Positions 46,037 through 59,978 of a DNA stretch of 64,000 bases are shown here, piece after piece. Location of the stretch: NCBI RefSeq assembly GCF_004337985.1, contig NC_043742.1, forward strand, positions 4,825,259 to 4,889,258. The letters are read 5' to 3'. Within the stretch, counting starts at the first letter, position 1, and each line of letters begins with the position of its first letter. This DNA is from Pyricularia pennisetigena (lineage: Eukaryota; Ascomycota; Sordariomycetes; Magnaporthales; Pyriculariaceae). A program made the translations under genes and the position numbers. Under the pieces are notes generated by a model. That model made no database searches and was not told the DNA's origin. It saw only the letters and a program-made list of their open reading frames with translations.

Positions 46037-46605
46037 CTTCCAGATACTGACGCTTTCGGTATGTATCTAGCAGGTTAAAGTTCAAGTATGTGATGTGAGC
46101 ACGAAGAGTGACTGTCCAGACTTCAAGAAAAGACAATTCTTCAAGTCTTTCCTGTTTCTAGTCCTTACCAGTCAGTGGGTGAGCATTCAATTGTCTAGCA
46201 TGGGAAAAAGGTGGATTGATTGAGAGGCATAGCATCACGTGGTGTTCCCCACCAGATATGATCGGTATTTGCCTCCTAGGCTGCAGGAACGGCCGTAAGA
46301 ACAATTCGACCAGCGCTTCCAGGACTAAAAAATAAGAAAAAATAAAAAATAAAAAATAAAAAATTCAAGAAGAAATGATAAAATTTCCTCCAAGATAGGG
46401 CAGGTCAGGCGAATTATCTGAGAGGTATATTGACAGTTCATTATATAAGTACAACATGCGTCTTATGTAGCCAGTCTAAACCCCTGGGCCCTTACCTATA
46501 GTACACGCTAAACCGCGAATTAGGAGAGGATGCTTGCTTGAAAGAGTACAATATTTTACAACAGGACGAAGCCAATGCGACAAAAAAAGAAAAAAAGCCG
46601 CAATT
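46037..46605. other. Intergenic, A/T-rich
   Basis: TAN1 promoter side and ERV1 3' flank. It holds AAAAAT-type repeats at about 46327-46365 and no supported gene. Confidence 0.6.
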
Positions 46606-47263
46606 CTAACCGCACCTCCCATCCTTCCACCCTGTCCGCCACCTTTGGTCCCACAAATTACAGTCAAATATGGGCTTCCCCAGCTTCTTGTTGACATCGT
46701 TGTGCGCGTTGCACAGCCAGTTGCCAAACTCGTCGCGTGTCCGCACGCGGACCGGCTCCCGCTTGATGTATTCCCTAAAGTCGTCGGCGCACACCCAGCA
46801 CGGATACAGCTTGGAGAAGAGCCGCATGAAGCCTGCCAGGTCCGACTGTTCCGTCTGCGTCGGTTTCTCAGGGTATTGCGCTGCTATGGTGTGCAGCAGC
46901 GTCCAGGTTCCGCGGCCCAGCGTCTCCACGTCGGCCGGACAGTCGCGGGGGGGCCGGGCCTGCGCTGCCGGCCCTTTGAGGAGAGACTTGCTCTGCGCCG
47001 CCCAATCTTTCATGCTAGTGCATGTTCGGCATCTATTGAGGCAATGGGAGGAAATTCACCATCAGTGACTTGAACCGAAAATGTAGGGAGATGGAGCTTT
47101 TCCACAAGCTGGCGAGTTCTTACGGTTTGCCATCCTTTCCCAAAACCACTCCGTTGGCAAGCTTGGGTGTTGTGGTGCTTGCTGGTCCCGATTCGGCAGC
47201 ACCAGCAGTTGCAGACTGTGGTAGTAGGCTTTTTGGTTCTGGTTCGCTCGAGTCTCCGGCCAT
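46606..47263 (-). CDS. ERV1: FAD sulfhydryl oxidase Erv1/ALR
   Basis: An FAD-linked thiol oxidase of the mitochondrial intermembrane space; it reoxidises Mia40 in disulphide-coupled import. Exons on the minus strand are 47263-47124 and 47032-46606 (91-nt intron), 188 residues. The junction restores KDGKPCRTCTSMKDW, with the shuttle CxxC at 48/51. The catalytic CxxC is YPCWVC at 125/128 and the structural pair is 154/171; the spacings 125-154 and 154-171 equal those of yeast Erv1 as I recall them. FAD-site residues WTLLHTIAAQYP and WLCNAHNDVNKKLGK are present. The N-terminal ~45 residues are Pro/Ser/Ala-rich and not a classic presequence. The start Met at 47263 is chosen over a farther in-frame Met at 47410. 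It is divergent from HEM4. Confidence 0.93.
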
Positions 47264-47753
47264 CGCTGCTGATCGATTGTGTGTGCGCGGCTTATTTCGT
47301 ACACCTACGATCCCTAGTGAGGTATAACTTCCGACCTGGAACAAAAGGATTGAGACTGATTCCAACGGCGTGATCGTAAAGGCATGTGGTAGTTTGTGGA
47401 GGTATAGCATGTACTACTACATTCCATGCTTGTTGATTGGTAATGGTTCCAACTGGCGCGACCTTATGGTCTGGGACAACCGGGATAGGGTAGCTTCGCA
47501 AAATAAATCGCAATAGACAGTACAGGCACCATTGCGGTTATCGATAAAGCCGCCGGCACTGTGCCCCGCCGGCAACACCAGTTGAAAGTCTGGCCATCGT
47601 TTTACTGCGCCCCCGTATAAAATATAGGATCTAAGAGGAAACCCCAAATAATAAGTAGGCGCTAGATCTTAATTGATATATCCCACGGGAAGCTTGTGTT
47701 TAGCCATTTTTGTTGCCACGCTTGGGCCTGCGCTTGCTGATATATACACCATC
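47264..47753. promoter_or_regulatory. Bidirectional promoter region ERV1 / HEM4
   Basis: 490 bases between the two start codons. It must hold both 5' regions. No clear TATA or named operator was identified. Confidence 0.55.
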
Positions 47754-48745
47754 ATGACATACGACAAGGCTCCCGTTTTACTGCTCAAGACAAAGTCGAC
47801 CCCTGTCGATGCATATGAAGAGATCTTCTCTCAGAAATTTGAGGGGAATGTCTTTGAGCCAATTTTCATACCAGTTCTCGAGCATAGGTTCCTCGACAAT
47901 GGCATGAACCAAGTCAGGGCCCTGCTCAAAGAGCACAAGATTGGCAAGGGCGCGGGCTGCGAGTATGGAGGCATGATCTTTACCTCACAGCGAGCGGTTG
48001 AGGCCTTTGCACACCTGATCACCGAGGGCGCAGGTACTGGCGGATGATCCCTGTCGTTGTTCCTAAACGTTATTTTAAGCTCACCAATGCGAATACAGAC
48101 AATGGAGGTGCGCAATGGCCAAATTTACAGGACATCCCCATCTACAGCGTTGGGCCTGCGACGACCCGCGCGCTGAAAGCGATCCTACAGGAGCCGGCTC
48201 TGAACGTCTATGGAGAGCACACTGGTAACGGCGAGACACTTGCGCCGTTCATATTAGATCATTATGGGGAGTGGTACAGGGAAAGGGACACCAAGCCGCC
48301 ACTACTGTTCCTCACAGGCGAGGTCAGGAGAGACATAATCCCCAAGGTGTTGATGGACAGCAGACTGGCGGCGACCCGGCGCATACAAGTCGACGAGGTG
48401 GTCGTGTACGGGACAGGCGTGATGCACTCGTTCGAAGATGAGATGCGCCAGACGCTCGACAGAGTGAGGGGCTACCGCATGCTCTGGGCAGTCGTCTTCT
48501 CGCCGACGGGCTGCGACAGTATGTTGCGTGCACTCGGGTTCCTCAACGACGATGGCAAGCTGGAGACGGAGGCTGTGGGGCGGCGTAAAGACTCCGACCA
48601 CAGGACTTTGGTGGCCACTATCGGGCCCACGACCAGGGCTCACCTGGCAGACTCGTTCCAATTCGAGCCGGATGTTTGCTCAGAGCATCCCAGTCCAGAT
48701 GGTGTCTGGTCTGGCATTACCAAATACATCAGCAATCTGAGATAA
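47754..48745 (+). CDS. HEM4: Uroporphyrinogen-III synthase
   Basis: Cyclises hydroxymethylbilane to uroporphyrinogen III with inversion of ring D, the fourth step of haem biosynthesis, in the cytosol. Exons are 47754-48033 and 48099-48745 (65-nt intron), 308 residues. The intron removes an in-frame stop and yields EGADNGGAQWPNLQDIPIYSVGP. Family segments: APVLLLKTKSTP, FIPVLEHRF, GGMIFTSQRAVEAF, YSVGPATTRAL, LLFLTGEVRRDIIP, VDEVVVYGTG, WAVVFSPTGCDSML and LVATIGPTTRAHL; these form the two lobes of the enzyme. Upstream open sequence exists to 47673 without a Met codon, so MTYDKAP is the likely start. Confidence 0.93.
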
Positions 48746-49809
48746 CAAATGTGTCATGGATTTGTCCTGTAAACGTAGTCCCGGGATTGCTGACAGGACT
48801 AGTGTTGCTTGGCGGTATAGAAAAAAGTCAATGCCAAGGAAGGTTTTTTTTTTTTTTTTTTTTTCATGTTGGTTCGAAACGAATTAATTGTTCATTGCAT
48901 GGTCAGTGAATTGTGTTTTCGGCATCTTTGTTAGTGTCAAACGAGCGTGCGTATATAAGTGTTAATGCGCGTGCATGTGACCGCATGGCGCACGAGTATA
49001 TTAATGGTTTCGAGTGAAAATAACAAAGATCAGAACTCGTTTTCTAGGATGCGATGATTGATGGTGGTTCGAGAACAAGCACATGCCTAACGAGGTGAGA
49101 CATGAAGTTGCGGGATGACTGGCTGGGATCAATTGATTGACCGGAGGGCGGTGTTTGCGGCCCGCGGCGGTAGTGCAACCTTAGCCATGGCCAGCCAAGC
49201 TAGTGGCCACGAACCGGTGCTCGTACTCCGGACCTACATGCAAAACTATTCGACGCCAAACCTGAAAGCCGTTCTGGGGATTAGCGAGCGGAATTACTGC
49301 TTTGCTGCTACCCCACCCTCCCGTTGCACAAGGTAGATAGCGTGGGCTGGCGGTGACGAACTACGGCTTGTCCTAACCCACCTTTGATCCATGACCCAAC
49401 CCATAGTGGCCACCTAAAGGTTGTGGTGCTGACAACATATGACCCTGCACCGCCTGCGTGCCTTGAGAGGAGGCTCTCCCCATTGCTCGCGTGGTTTATC
49501 TGTGCATTTTTTTTTTTTTTTTTTTTTTGGAAGCAGACATAAAAACAAGGCCCCCAGCATGTAAATAAGGATGCATTACAATTCGTGAGACGGTTCCCTG
49601 AAGGCCGCTGTGGCATTTTTTATTGTTCTATTTTTGGCCCAAAGGCGACCGTGACACCAGCAATCCAGGTCCAGCTTACTCCACTGACGTCGTCATACGC
49701 GATATCGATCCCAGTACAGTACACCACGACCGGTCGACCACAGCCCCCGAACCCCTTAGACACAACGTTCCACCTACAACTGCGAACGTGATCAGATCAC
49801 GACCGGGGA
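48746..49809. other. Intergenic, no supported gene
   Basis: Contains T runs at 48844-48864 and 49507-49529. HEM4 3' flank on the left and the OXR1 promoter on the right; no other coding signal. Confidence 0.6.
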
Positions 49810-51075
49810 ATGACGAGCATCAACTCCGCCATGAATTACTACCACGGCAGCAACTCACCGCCCAACTCATCGGGGGCCGCTACGCCTACCACCACCGCAT
49901 CCGCCGGCTCCTCTGGCCTGTTCGGCGGCGGTCTGTACAGCGCCTTAGGTGGCCTCATGCGCCGCTGGTCCAGCGGACCAGAAGGCAGCGGTCAACTTGG
50001 CCAAGAGGAAGACGATGGTGCACACAGCACCGGGAACGGCGTCGATGGCGTGTATAGCTCTAGGAGGTTCAGGCCACACCACGCAAATACATATCCACGT
50101 GTCCCCTCGCCGCTCCGCCCGCCTCCGTTGGAACCCCTGGTGCTCCACGGCTTCCGCGACGACACCCCGGACTCGGCGCGCCTGATGACTGCCCCCGTTG
50201 CAGAGGAGATTCGCATCATGATCCCCGAGAGGCTGCGCATCGAGGAGGATTGGAAGTTGATATACAGTCTGGATCAGGACGGTGCCAGTCTTGCCACCCT
50301 GTACGAGAAGTGTGCGCCTTTCAGGGGCCGCCGGGGTGGCTTCGTGCTTGTGGTGCGGGACGACGAAGGAGGGGTGGGTTTTCCCCTGATTAAACAAGCC
50401 GCTTACTGCACCGTTTTTTTTCTTCTTCCCACCAGGACTAACTGCTGACGATCTGCCATTTGCACATCACAGACTTTTGGTGCTTACCTGTCCGAATCAC
50501 CACACATCGCGCCCCACTACTTCGGTACAGGCGAATGCTTCCTGTGGCGTGCTTCCACGATGAGCCCCCTGCCCCCTCCGCCCTCCGCAGACACGACACA
50601 CCTGACGGGCCGCACGACCACGATCTCATCGTCCCCCGCCGCCACGACGAGACGAGCACCGCCGGCCCTGATCCCCATATACGACACGGACCTCGAGACG
50701 CAGGGCACAAGCACCTACGACATCCACGCAGACGATGACGACGACCGGGGCTACACAACAACAGACGGCCAAAGCCAGCAGCAGCCCACCCCGCCTATCA
50801 AATCCTCCTCCCCGATGCCGCCGCAACCGTCGTCCCCTTGTATCCGCTTCAAGGCCTTCCCCTATAGCGGCGTCAACGAGTACTACGTCTACTGCGAGCC
50901 GCACTGGCTCAGCGTGGGCGGCGGCGACGGCAAGTACGGCCTTTGGCTCGACGACTCGCTCGAGAAGGGCGTCAGCGCCACGTGCCTCACGTTTGGCAAC
51001 GAGCCGCTCAGCGATGAGGGTGAGAAGTTTGGCGTCCTCGGCGTGGAGCTGTGGGCCATAGGCGCCAAGGACTAG
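49810..51075 (+). CDS. OXR1: TLDc-domain oxidation resistance protein
   Basis: A TLDc-domain protein of the Oxr1 family, linked to oxidative-stress protection and, in yeast and animals, to V-ATPase disassembly. Exons are 49810-50373 and 50473-51075 (99-nt intron), 388 residues. The N-terminus is Ser/Gly/Pro-rich with FGGGLYSALGGLMRRW. TLDc starts near residue 125 (LMTAPVAEEIRIMIPERLRIEEDWKLIYS), continues with GASLATLYEKC, GGFVLVVRDDEGG then TFGAYLSESPHIAPHYFGTGECFLW, a ~85-residue low-complexity insertion, then IRFKAFPYSGVNEYYVYCEPHWLSVGGGDGKYGLWLDDSLEKG and the end FGVLGVELWAIG. The insertion inside the domain is typical of filamentous fungi as I recall. Confidence 0.92.
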
Positions 51076-52210
51076 CCTGTCTGCTTTTTTTTTTTTTTTT
51101 TCACCGTTTGAAAACCCGTTGTGCCCCGTGTTCGGACCGTTTATACCCCGGTTCAAGAATATGACGTACCCCTCAAGGGGTAATAGTATATAGGTGTTCT
51201 ACAGGATCCGAGGGTCGCTACCTGGCCTGTTCAGCAGGAGGTTTATATAACGGATGTCTGGTTGCGGGAGGGGCTTTTGTGACCTAACGAGGTCCGTCTC
51301 GTGAGGTGTGAAGGAGAGTGAGTAAAGGAGACGAGAACGAAAGCAAACAAAAAGACGGAAAACGGACGATATGACTATGATACCCATCTCTACTTCTTTC
51401 ACCCGATTATTTCTTAGCGGTCATTATCAACATGCTTGGCTAGCTATCGCCACATTCATTTTGCCATTGGCCTTGTCTCTATACCAATTACAAATACTGG
51501 TGATGGAATACCGAGAAATGGCCTCTAACAGCACTATGAAAGTTACGTCGTCGCTTGGGGATCTCTAATGGCATCAATGTATTCATTTCCCCACTCGTGT
51601 CTCTTGCGCACTCTAAACATCTCAATTCCTTCATTTTGAGCACCGGCGAGACTGGCAACGGCGATAAATCACCGCAAAATAGAATCAGAAATTGCGCATA
51701 TATATTATTCCCCTTGTCTTGAAAACTTAGCTTGACAAAGCCAATCCACGAATAGACAGATCCCGCCTACCTACAAGTCAACAGAGCTGTGGCCTCAAGT
51801 TTATACCTGATTGCCACAGCGCCCTCCTGGTAAACTTAAAGGATACACAAGATCGGAAGCGAGGATGGTCGGTGTCAAGGCAGTGGTATGTGGTATTGTG
51901 AGGGGTGAGGTGGAAAATGTAAAATGTGGTGCTAAGTGTGGTTGATGGTGGATATAGAAAAAAATCAAGGAACGATCTGCTGCGGGCCCTGGCAGCTCAC
52001 GGCAAACCGATCTCCCTGATGGCTCCATGCATATTCTGATATGCCGTCTTGAACATATTCCATGGGGCCTGTCCTCTTTCACCCCTGATACCTTACGTGA
52101 ACGCGCCGCATTTACCTCTGCGAGACGTCTAGTTCCATCCCTAAACGCCCGATGCCCGTGGGCTGCCTGTCCGTCATAAACAAGCCAATGATCATAGACC
52201 GCTCGCTGCA
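51076..52210. other. Intergenic, no supported gene
   Basis: OXR1 3' flank (T run at ~51086-51102) and 3' region of the MAP kinase. A 65-codon plus-strand frame at 51371-51568 has one hydrophobic stretch but no other support. Confidence 0.55.
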
Positions 52211-53621
<1,411 letters not shown>

Positions 53622-56600
53622 GGCGGCGCTGAAAGGAGCTGGCGATGATGCCGCCTGCTCTGGTTCAGGGAAGCCGCGGGGCGGGGTTTGTCTAGCGGGG
53701 AGACTTTGGCTGTTGAATTGCGGGTAAAGTGCGACGGCGCACTCAAGGTTATCGACTTGGGCTCAGGGACCTGCGCTCAATGGAAGTTGCCAAATTCCCA
53801 AGTACAAGTACAAAAGAAAAAAAACAAGGAGCAAATGAAAAAAAAAAAAGATAGAAAATAATTTAAAAAGTTTGGTGCCTTTGTTGGTTCCTGGCCGCGA
53901 CAAGTGTAATCGCAACGTGCCAATAATGCTGTGGTGTAGTGCAGTAGTTCAATAACCTAGTCTCGATGGAGGCGGCGGCGGAGATTGTGCAGCTGCTTCC
54001 CTGGGCTGCAGGGCAAACGTAAAATAAAATAAAAGAATAAAATAAAATAAAAAAGCTCGGCCACCGTGCTTGATCGTCAAGACTCAGGCAGGAAAGCCGT
54101 CCAAGCGCCGTCTCTTTTTTCCTTTTCCCCTCCAGTACTACAGAGGGACCTTCAATCTGGTTAGGCAGGCAACCTGACCCGCGTGCCTTTCTCTCCTGTG
54201 TGACTTGGGACGGATGGACCAACGAGAAACGAAGTGACAATTAATCAAACCTCATCCAGTCGTTAATGATCGTTGGTACGTGGTGGTAAGGTAGGGGGAG
54301 GTTCCTGTCGGCAGGTAATAACAGGTAGGTCGGTCAGTCGGCCCAGGACAGGTTGGGTTTGGCTGGGTCGGTTGGGGAAAGGAGGGGCGGAAAAAGGAGA
54401 AGTCGTCTTGGGAACTCTCTCTGTGTGGGTACCAGACGAGAAGACGGGAGCTACCTGAAAAAGGTTACCTTGGGAGGTTAGGCGGGTAGATACCAAAGGA
54501 GGACAGCACACACAATAGCATTGACTGACTGGTATTAATACATTTCAAGTCTGCTACGATGGTACTCTCTCTTATTGTCGGACTATCGTATCTGACATGT
54601 CTGGTTCAGAATGGAAAGCAACCACGACGGTGAACGCGACGAGCCAGTCACGGCAGTGGATTTGGTACTGTATAATGTGCGACGCCACCTGCAACTCACT
54701 CCATCAGGCAATCCCAAGAAAAAGTAGAATAGAACCGATAAATCATACCTGGCCTTGGTTACAAAATCGGTAGTTAATGTGGAACATCATCAAGTCAAGT
54801 GTGAGAGGGAGTAACCCCTATCCTTGCTTAGCTTATTACTCCGTACAAGTAGTTGGGTTCATTCCTGTAAACGGGCATGCAGGGGCTTTGCGTAGCACAG
54901 CTGCCACCAGGAGTCAGCACCCAGGGATGGGAGGTGGGCGGTGCTACTTTTTCGTTAGCTCGGATTCGATCACATCGCTACGTGAAGTTGTCTGCCAAAA
55001 AAGAACCTCTGTGTGGCCAGGACCTGAATACAGTACAGCGTCGTCGTGCAATATGATGCTTTCTTTGTTGCAGAGTCCCGCTCGCTAGGCCCACTACCAT
55101 TGCACCTTGGATTCTCGCGAGATTGTCGTGGATGAGTTATTGGTTTCTTTGGCGAGATTCGTATTTCCTAAGAAACGGTTGAGGCCAGACAGCTAGCTAG
55201 TAATGCACTCCCCTCGGCCTTCTGCAAAGGCCAGTCTATAAGTGGAATTTCCAACCGGGGCTTCTTTTTATGTTCTCTCTGTTTGCTTGTCGGCCTCGCA
55301 ACTTTTTTAAGGCATATGCATAGCTGCCTATATTCCCCGATACACAGCTGTGCTTATATTATTCATCGGGGTTTTGACGATCTGACGACGCGAGGGGCAC
55401 AGTGAGGGGTTTGGTTGGCTGAAGAAAGGGCGTTGAGCTGGCCGGTGTTGCAGTAGCTCCCACACATGCGACGCATCCTGATGGGGCCCGGGGCCACCCC
55501 TCACACCCTCAAGGGTCGCTTTTTAGCAGCCAACCCTGACAAGATAGCGCGATGGCTTGACGCAAATCCCGCAAGGGCCCGTGTATGGTGCAGCAGCGCC
55601 TTTCTGCGACCCTGTTCAAGCCTTTCAGAACCTCGTGAGCACTGCTGGCAAAATGGATTCCAATAAATACTTGTTTGTTCGATCAGCTGGCGTACGCAGG
55701 GCGTTGATCGCGTTACATGAGAAACAAGTCTCAATAAGCATTCTTCTCTCACTTTTCGTCCATGGTAGCCCGACAACAGTCCACAACTCGCCGGCCCAAG
55801 AGGCGCACTAGAAAACTCAATCTTGAGGTGAGGGATTCCATCCCGTCGGCTCGCAGAACTTCCAGAACAAGTCGGCATTTGTCGCGACGCAGTTCAGACG
55901 TTTCCGTCTGTTCGATCCTCTTGCCTCCCGCGGTTCGATTGCAACCATGATCCTTTTCTTGATTCCTGTCCTATGGCGCCTGTATGATCTCTCGAGAGCC
56001 GCGGGGGAACCCAGCAGTCGAGGTAAAAAGTAAGATTGGGCAGGGATCTTGTCAGGAAGAGGCAAGCTAAGCAAGCAGTATAGAGAGTGAGAGAGAGGAG
56101 CGAGAGAGAGCGAGAGAGTGAGAGAGACAGACAAAGCACTTGCATGTACCTTGCTTATCCAACCACCGGCCGGCGATGATCTCAACTGTCCCCTCGCCGG
56201 TTCTTCGTGTAACCTTTTCGTGCATCATGCCATGCGTAAAGGCCGATTTGGGAAGAAATCCAGGAAAAGAATATTGATTGATTGGCCTTGACAGCCCCTG
56301 TGTATCAAAATGCAGGAACCAGTTAGTTGTACACCATCGGGCTTCGAATATATTAATATGCAACCTCAAATCCACCCTTGATCTAGTTCTTAGCGCCCGT
56401 GCGGCGCTACTGTCAGCACGGCGCTTGTCGCAGACTCATCACAATTGTGACCATAACAGCCACGGGGACTGCCATTCGTCATGTTAGCGCCGCTGTTTGT
56501 TTCGGTGAGAATCGCATCACAAGCTTCAGCCAAAAGTGCCTGAAGCTTGCGAGGCACGAGCGGAAAACCAATCAAAGGTATTTGATGAAGGAACAGATTC

Positions 56601-57101
56601 CAAATTCAGTCTGAGCCTAGATTAAACTAGACAAGACTAATCCAACACCCAAGATTCTGGTAGGGTATAATTATCTGACTGCTCAATTAAGACAGCTGGT
56701 ACAACTTCCGCGAGAGGTCACTCTGATAGCTCACGGCATTCTGTCAATCTTGCTTAGCTCGACATGATTTTGACCTCTGCCAATATCGACCCATCCCTAG
56801 GGAGGCAAGCTTTGTGAACACCAGAACTTAAATCATCACCAAGTCAATAGGATGAAGAGCAATCCGCATGCATGACATTCAAACGTGTAATTCTGACCTC
56901 TCATCTCTCACCCGTCTTAACACCGTTTTCCATCCCTTTCTGCTATAAGTAACCACATCTATACACGAAGGGAGTCCCATTCCACAATGTTCAGCTCCTT
57001 TCCATTACCAATTCGCCCTCAACTTACTGGACTACCTGCAATACCAGGACATGACGTTAGTGACTGTGTCTGATGGCAATTGGGAGAACAGGGTTTCGTT
57101 C
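53622..57101. promoter_or_regulatory. Long upstream region of the MAP kinase
   Basis: 3.5 kb between the PMK1 start codon and the SEC24 stop; both genes are on the minus strand, so this holds PMK1's promoter and SEC24's 3' flank. It contains A runs (~53817-53848), AAAAT repeats (~54020-54052), a GA-rich stretch at 56087-56130 and TATA-like motifs. Open frames reach 125 codons but have no domain, signal peptide or clean splice partners. A non-coding RNA or a fast-evolving gene cannot be excluded. Confidence 0.5.
56087..56130. repeat. GA-rich microsatellite
   Basis: An imperfect GA dinucleotide tract (GAGAGAG blocks with interruptions) in the PMK1 upstream region. Confidence 0.85.
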
Positions 57102-59978
57102 CTAGCCTACCTTCTCCCTCAAGGTACCCATCCATTGCTGGTAGCTCATGCCCTGGTCTGCCCGATCCTCAACTAGAAGGGTCTGAGCCCAGAGCTTCAG
57201 GGCCGGCTCGCCATCTTCGCGAACAATGTACAGGTGCGGTACCGTTATGCTGCCAACGCCACGCGACTTATAGTCTCGGCTCTTGGAGATGACTGCGCGC
57301 ACCCGCTCGTTGAAGTCATTGTCCAGTTCAGGCACGCTGCCCTTGCCGACGCGCAACTGTGTGCGGTCCTGAACACCAAACACGTCGATGAGCAGCTGGG
57401 GCACTGCGTCCCTGCCGACCCAGAGGAACTGCGTTTGGCCATCATCGATGAGATACAGGCCAAAGGGCTGGAATCTCTCCGACGAGAGGTTCAAAGGTGG
57501 CGGCAGTACAATTTGGCTGGTCTCAGGGTCGGGAATGCCTGCATTGTCAGGCATGTCGTGTAGCGAGTAAAGTCGCGGGTAGATGTACTGAACGAGCAGC
57601 GGCAGCGGCAGCGTAGACAGCAGGCACAGTGCAGCAGATCGAAGATCCGAAGGAATCTGAGCCGACTTGCGGAGACCGACGTTCTTGATTAGACCAAGGA
57701 AAAGCGCGGGCAGGCCGCGAAGGTTGGCCGGGAACTGCAGGCCACCACCCATGCTCCCACCCGCCAGTTCCTTTCTAAACGTCTGCAAGAGCTCGATGAG
57801 CTTGCTCTGCAGAGAGTCTCGTGCCGCTTCCAACCCGCTGCTGAGAGCCTTCTCAACGGCCTTGTGGCTGAAGTAGGTCGTGATGGCGCATTGGTCGGCT
57901 GAGGCGTACACATCAGCCAAGTTTGTCGTAGTGGGTAGAGCCAGAGTAATGACACGAATGCGACGTTCGCCATTGCATGTCGTATGGAGAACGGCTGTCT
58001 GCATGCAGACCACATTCTTTCCCAGTGTCTCGTCAATGGCAACCTCGACCACGTAGCACTGGTCACGCGGGAAAGCCGGAAAAGCGCATAGGTCTGAGCT
58101 CCGATTGAAAAAGTTGCCGTAGAAAGAGCTCATGCGCAAACCCGTTGTGGCACGGACACGAAGCACAGCTTCCAAGCCAATCTCAGACGACAGGTAGTCG
58201 CTGAATTCTGACGCGAATTTGATGGCATCCTCGGGCCGGCCCGCATTCCAACCGGGATAGAACCATGTCTGACCGCCCGTGTACCTTGGAAGGTTGCTCA
58301 ACGAAGCCACGTCCTGGTACTGGGAAGAGAAGAGGAACATATCAATCGAGACTTGGTTCTTGGAACTGTCAACCGCAAAGCTTTTGTAAAAGCTGTTGGC
58401 CGTCTGAAGCAGGCTGTTCTCCTTGGACGTTCCCAAGATCTTTTTGTCTTCTCTCATTTCAAGCTTGCCGTAGCCGACATTGGGTAAAGATGCGCTAAGA
58501 ACGACAATCTTGCCTCCAAGTGGCGAAATGAGTTTATGCCCAGCCCTGAGGGCGGAGCCCATGCAAGATCCGTTGTTCGTCGTGTTCTGGAACATCTCGG
58601 GGAGTTTTGCGAGGAAGTTCTCGATACTCTGCCGGCTGTCGGTGAGAGGAACCAAAAGCTCCTGAGGCACAGGGAGGAAAGGCTCGTCAAGATCACTAAC
58701 AACAAGCATGCTAGTCTCGGCATTCTCATCGCCATCCTTGGGTACGGCAAAGTAATGCAGGCTAGAGTCGACGGCAATGAATCCCAGCCTCGTGCGGCGG
58801 TCTGCGTTGGGAATCCTGTTAAGACTGTCCAAGATGGTCCTGGCACTTGTGGCAAGGAGACCACTCGAGACTGCGGCGTAGCTCACGTCGAAGAGGAAGA
58901 GGTAAACCAGGGGCTGCGGAGGGCGGACCATGTACTCCTGAGGGGCAACAAACTCTACCACGGCGTGGTTCAGTTCGTGGCGCTGCCATCTGTCGACGGC
59001 CCTCTGTTCAGCAGCGTCCCAGTCGAATGCCTGAGGAACGTCGTTGGTGAGGTTGCACATGTTGCATCGCCACCTGTGACCCTGGTCGAGAAACACGACG
59101 TATGGGTTGATGTACGAACGACATCTCCTGCAACGAGAGATGACTTGGTCCTGAACCAAGGGCACATTATCATCGTGGTCGTGCAGAGCGGCGTAGGGCT
59201 GGATGACCAACGCGAAGGGCAACTTTGACTTCTTGAGCAGCGAGTACGTCGTAGGCACAGCATTGAGTGTCGACCGTACGTACTTTGGCGGACAGTTTGC
59301 CATGGGCGACGACGTAACGCTTGAGTTCATGGGAAGTATGATGGGAGGGGGCGGAAGATCGAGCTCTGAAACGTTGAAAGGCTGGTTCAACAGATCAGTC
59401 GGGTAAAGCTGGTTCAACGGTGTTGGTCGAGCTTGCTGTTGGGCTGTAGCTTGGGCCGGCTGACCCGGACCAAGCTGCATGCCGGCAAGATTTGAGGTCA
59501 GGCCAGCAACGCCTCCGGGGCCAGCGGGAGCGCCGGGCACACCAACGCCGCCAGTATAGTAGGGGTCAGGCGCCTGGTAACCCCCGACTCCCGGCTGGCC
59601 GGGCGAGGCCAGGGGTGCGCCGTACTGCTGGGGTTGCTGCTGGGAGGGATCGCCATATACTGGCGCCTGCGGGTCGGGCTGTTGCGCAAAGCCGCCGTAC
59701 GCCGGCTGTCCCGCCGGAGGCATGCCATACTGGGGAGTCTGGCCGGGCATAGGCGGACCAGCGCCGGGGACTACATTTGCGCCAGTTCCAACATCGAATG
59801 CGCCGGCAGCATAGTTTCTCTTCTTCTTCCTTCCGTCAGCAGCGGGCGGCGCACCGGCTTGCGGGGGTGCTCCAGGCTGAGCCTCGAACCCTTGTTGATC
59901 CGGGTAGGGCTGTTGTTGCTGATCATACTGCTGACCCGCAGGCGGGTACTGGCCGTAGCCTTGGTCTGGGGCTGACAT
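57102..59978 (-). CDS. SEC24: COPII coat cargo adaptor Sec24
   Basis: The cargo-binding COPII subunit that pairs with Sec23 on ER exit sites. An intronless gene, 958 residues from [11 protein letters not shown] at 59978; the in-frame extension to 60116 lacks the expected composition, so the internal start was chosen. The N-terminal ~190 residues are Pro/Gln/Gly-rich. The zinc finger has cysteines 283/286 and 305/308 (CRRC and CNMC) flanking [16 protein letters not shown]. The trunk ([18 protein letters not shown]), beta-sandwich, helical and gelsolin domains follow ([19 protein letters not shown] near the end). Length and order match yeast and fungal Sec24. Confidence 0.95.
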   Translation of the reverse strand: MSAPDQGYGQYPPAGQQYDQQQQPYPDQQGFEAQPGAPPQAGAPPAADGRKKKRNYAAGAFDVGTGANVVPGAGPPMPGQTPQYGMPPAGQPAYGGFAQQPDPQAPVYGDPSQQQPQQYGAPLASPGQPGVGGYQAPDPYYTGGVGVPGAPAGPGGVAGLTSNLAGMQLGPGQPAQATAQQQARPTPLNQLYPTDLLNQPFNVSELDLPPPPIILPMNSSVTSSPMANCPPKYVRSTLNAVPTTYSLLKKSKLPFALVIQPYAALHDHDDNVPLVQDQVISRCRRCRSYINPYVVFLDQGHRWRCNMCNLTNDVPQAFDWDAAEQRAVDRWQRHELNHAVVEFVAPQEYMVRPPQPLVYLFLFDVSYAAVSSGLLATSARTILDSLNRIPNADRRTRLGFIAVDSSLHYFAVPKDGDENAETSMLVVSDLDEPFLPVPQELLVPLTDSRQSIENFLAKLPEMFQNTTNNGSCMGSALRAGHKLISPLGGKIVVLSASLPNVGYGKLEMREDKKILGTSKENSLLQTANSFYKSFAVDSSKNQVSIDMFLFSSQYQDVASLSNLPRYTGGQTWFYPGWNAGRPEDAIKFASEFSDYLSSEIGLEAVLRVRATTGLRMSSFYGNFFNRSSDLCAFPAFPRDQCYVVEVAIDETLGKNVVCMQTAVLHTTCNGERRIRVITLALPTTTNLADVYASADQCAITTYFSHKAVEKALSSGLEAARDSLQSKLIELLQTFRKELAGGSMGGGLQFPANLRGLPALFLGLIKNVGLRKSAQIPSDLRSAALCLLSTLPLPLLVQYIYPRLYSLHDMPDNAGIPDPETSQIVLPPPLNLSSERFQPFGLYLIDDGQTQFLWVGRDAVPQLLIDVFGVQDRTQLRVGKGSVPELDNDFNERVRAVISKSRDYKSRGVGSITVPHLYIVREDGEPALKLWAQTLLVEDRADQGMSYQQWMGTLREKVG

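Noticed and set aside
51371..51568. 65-codon frame with a hydrophobic stretch
   Set aside because: No signal peptide pattern, domain or splice partner; chance is as likely.
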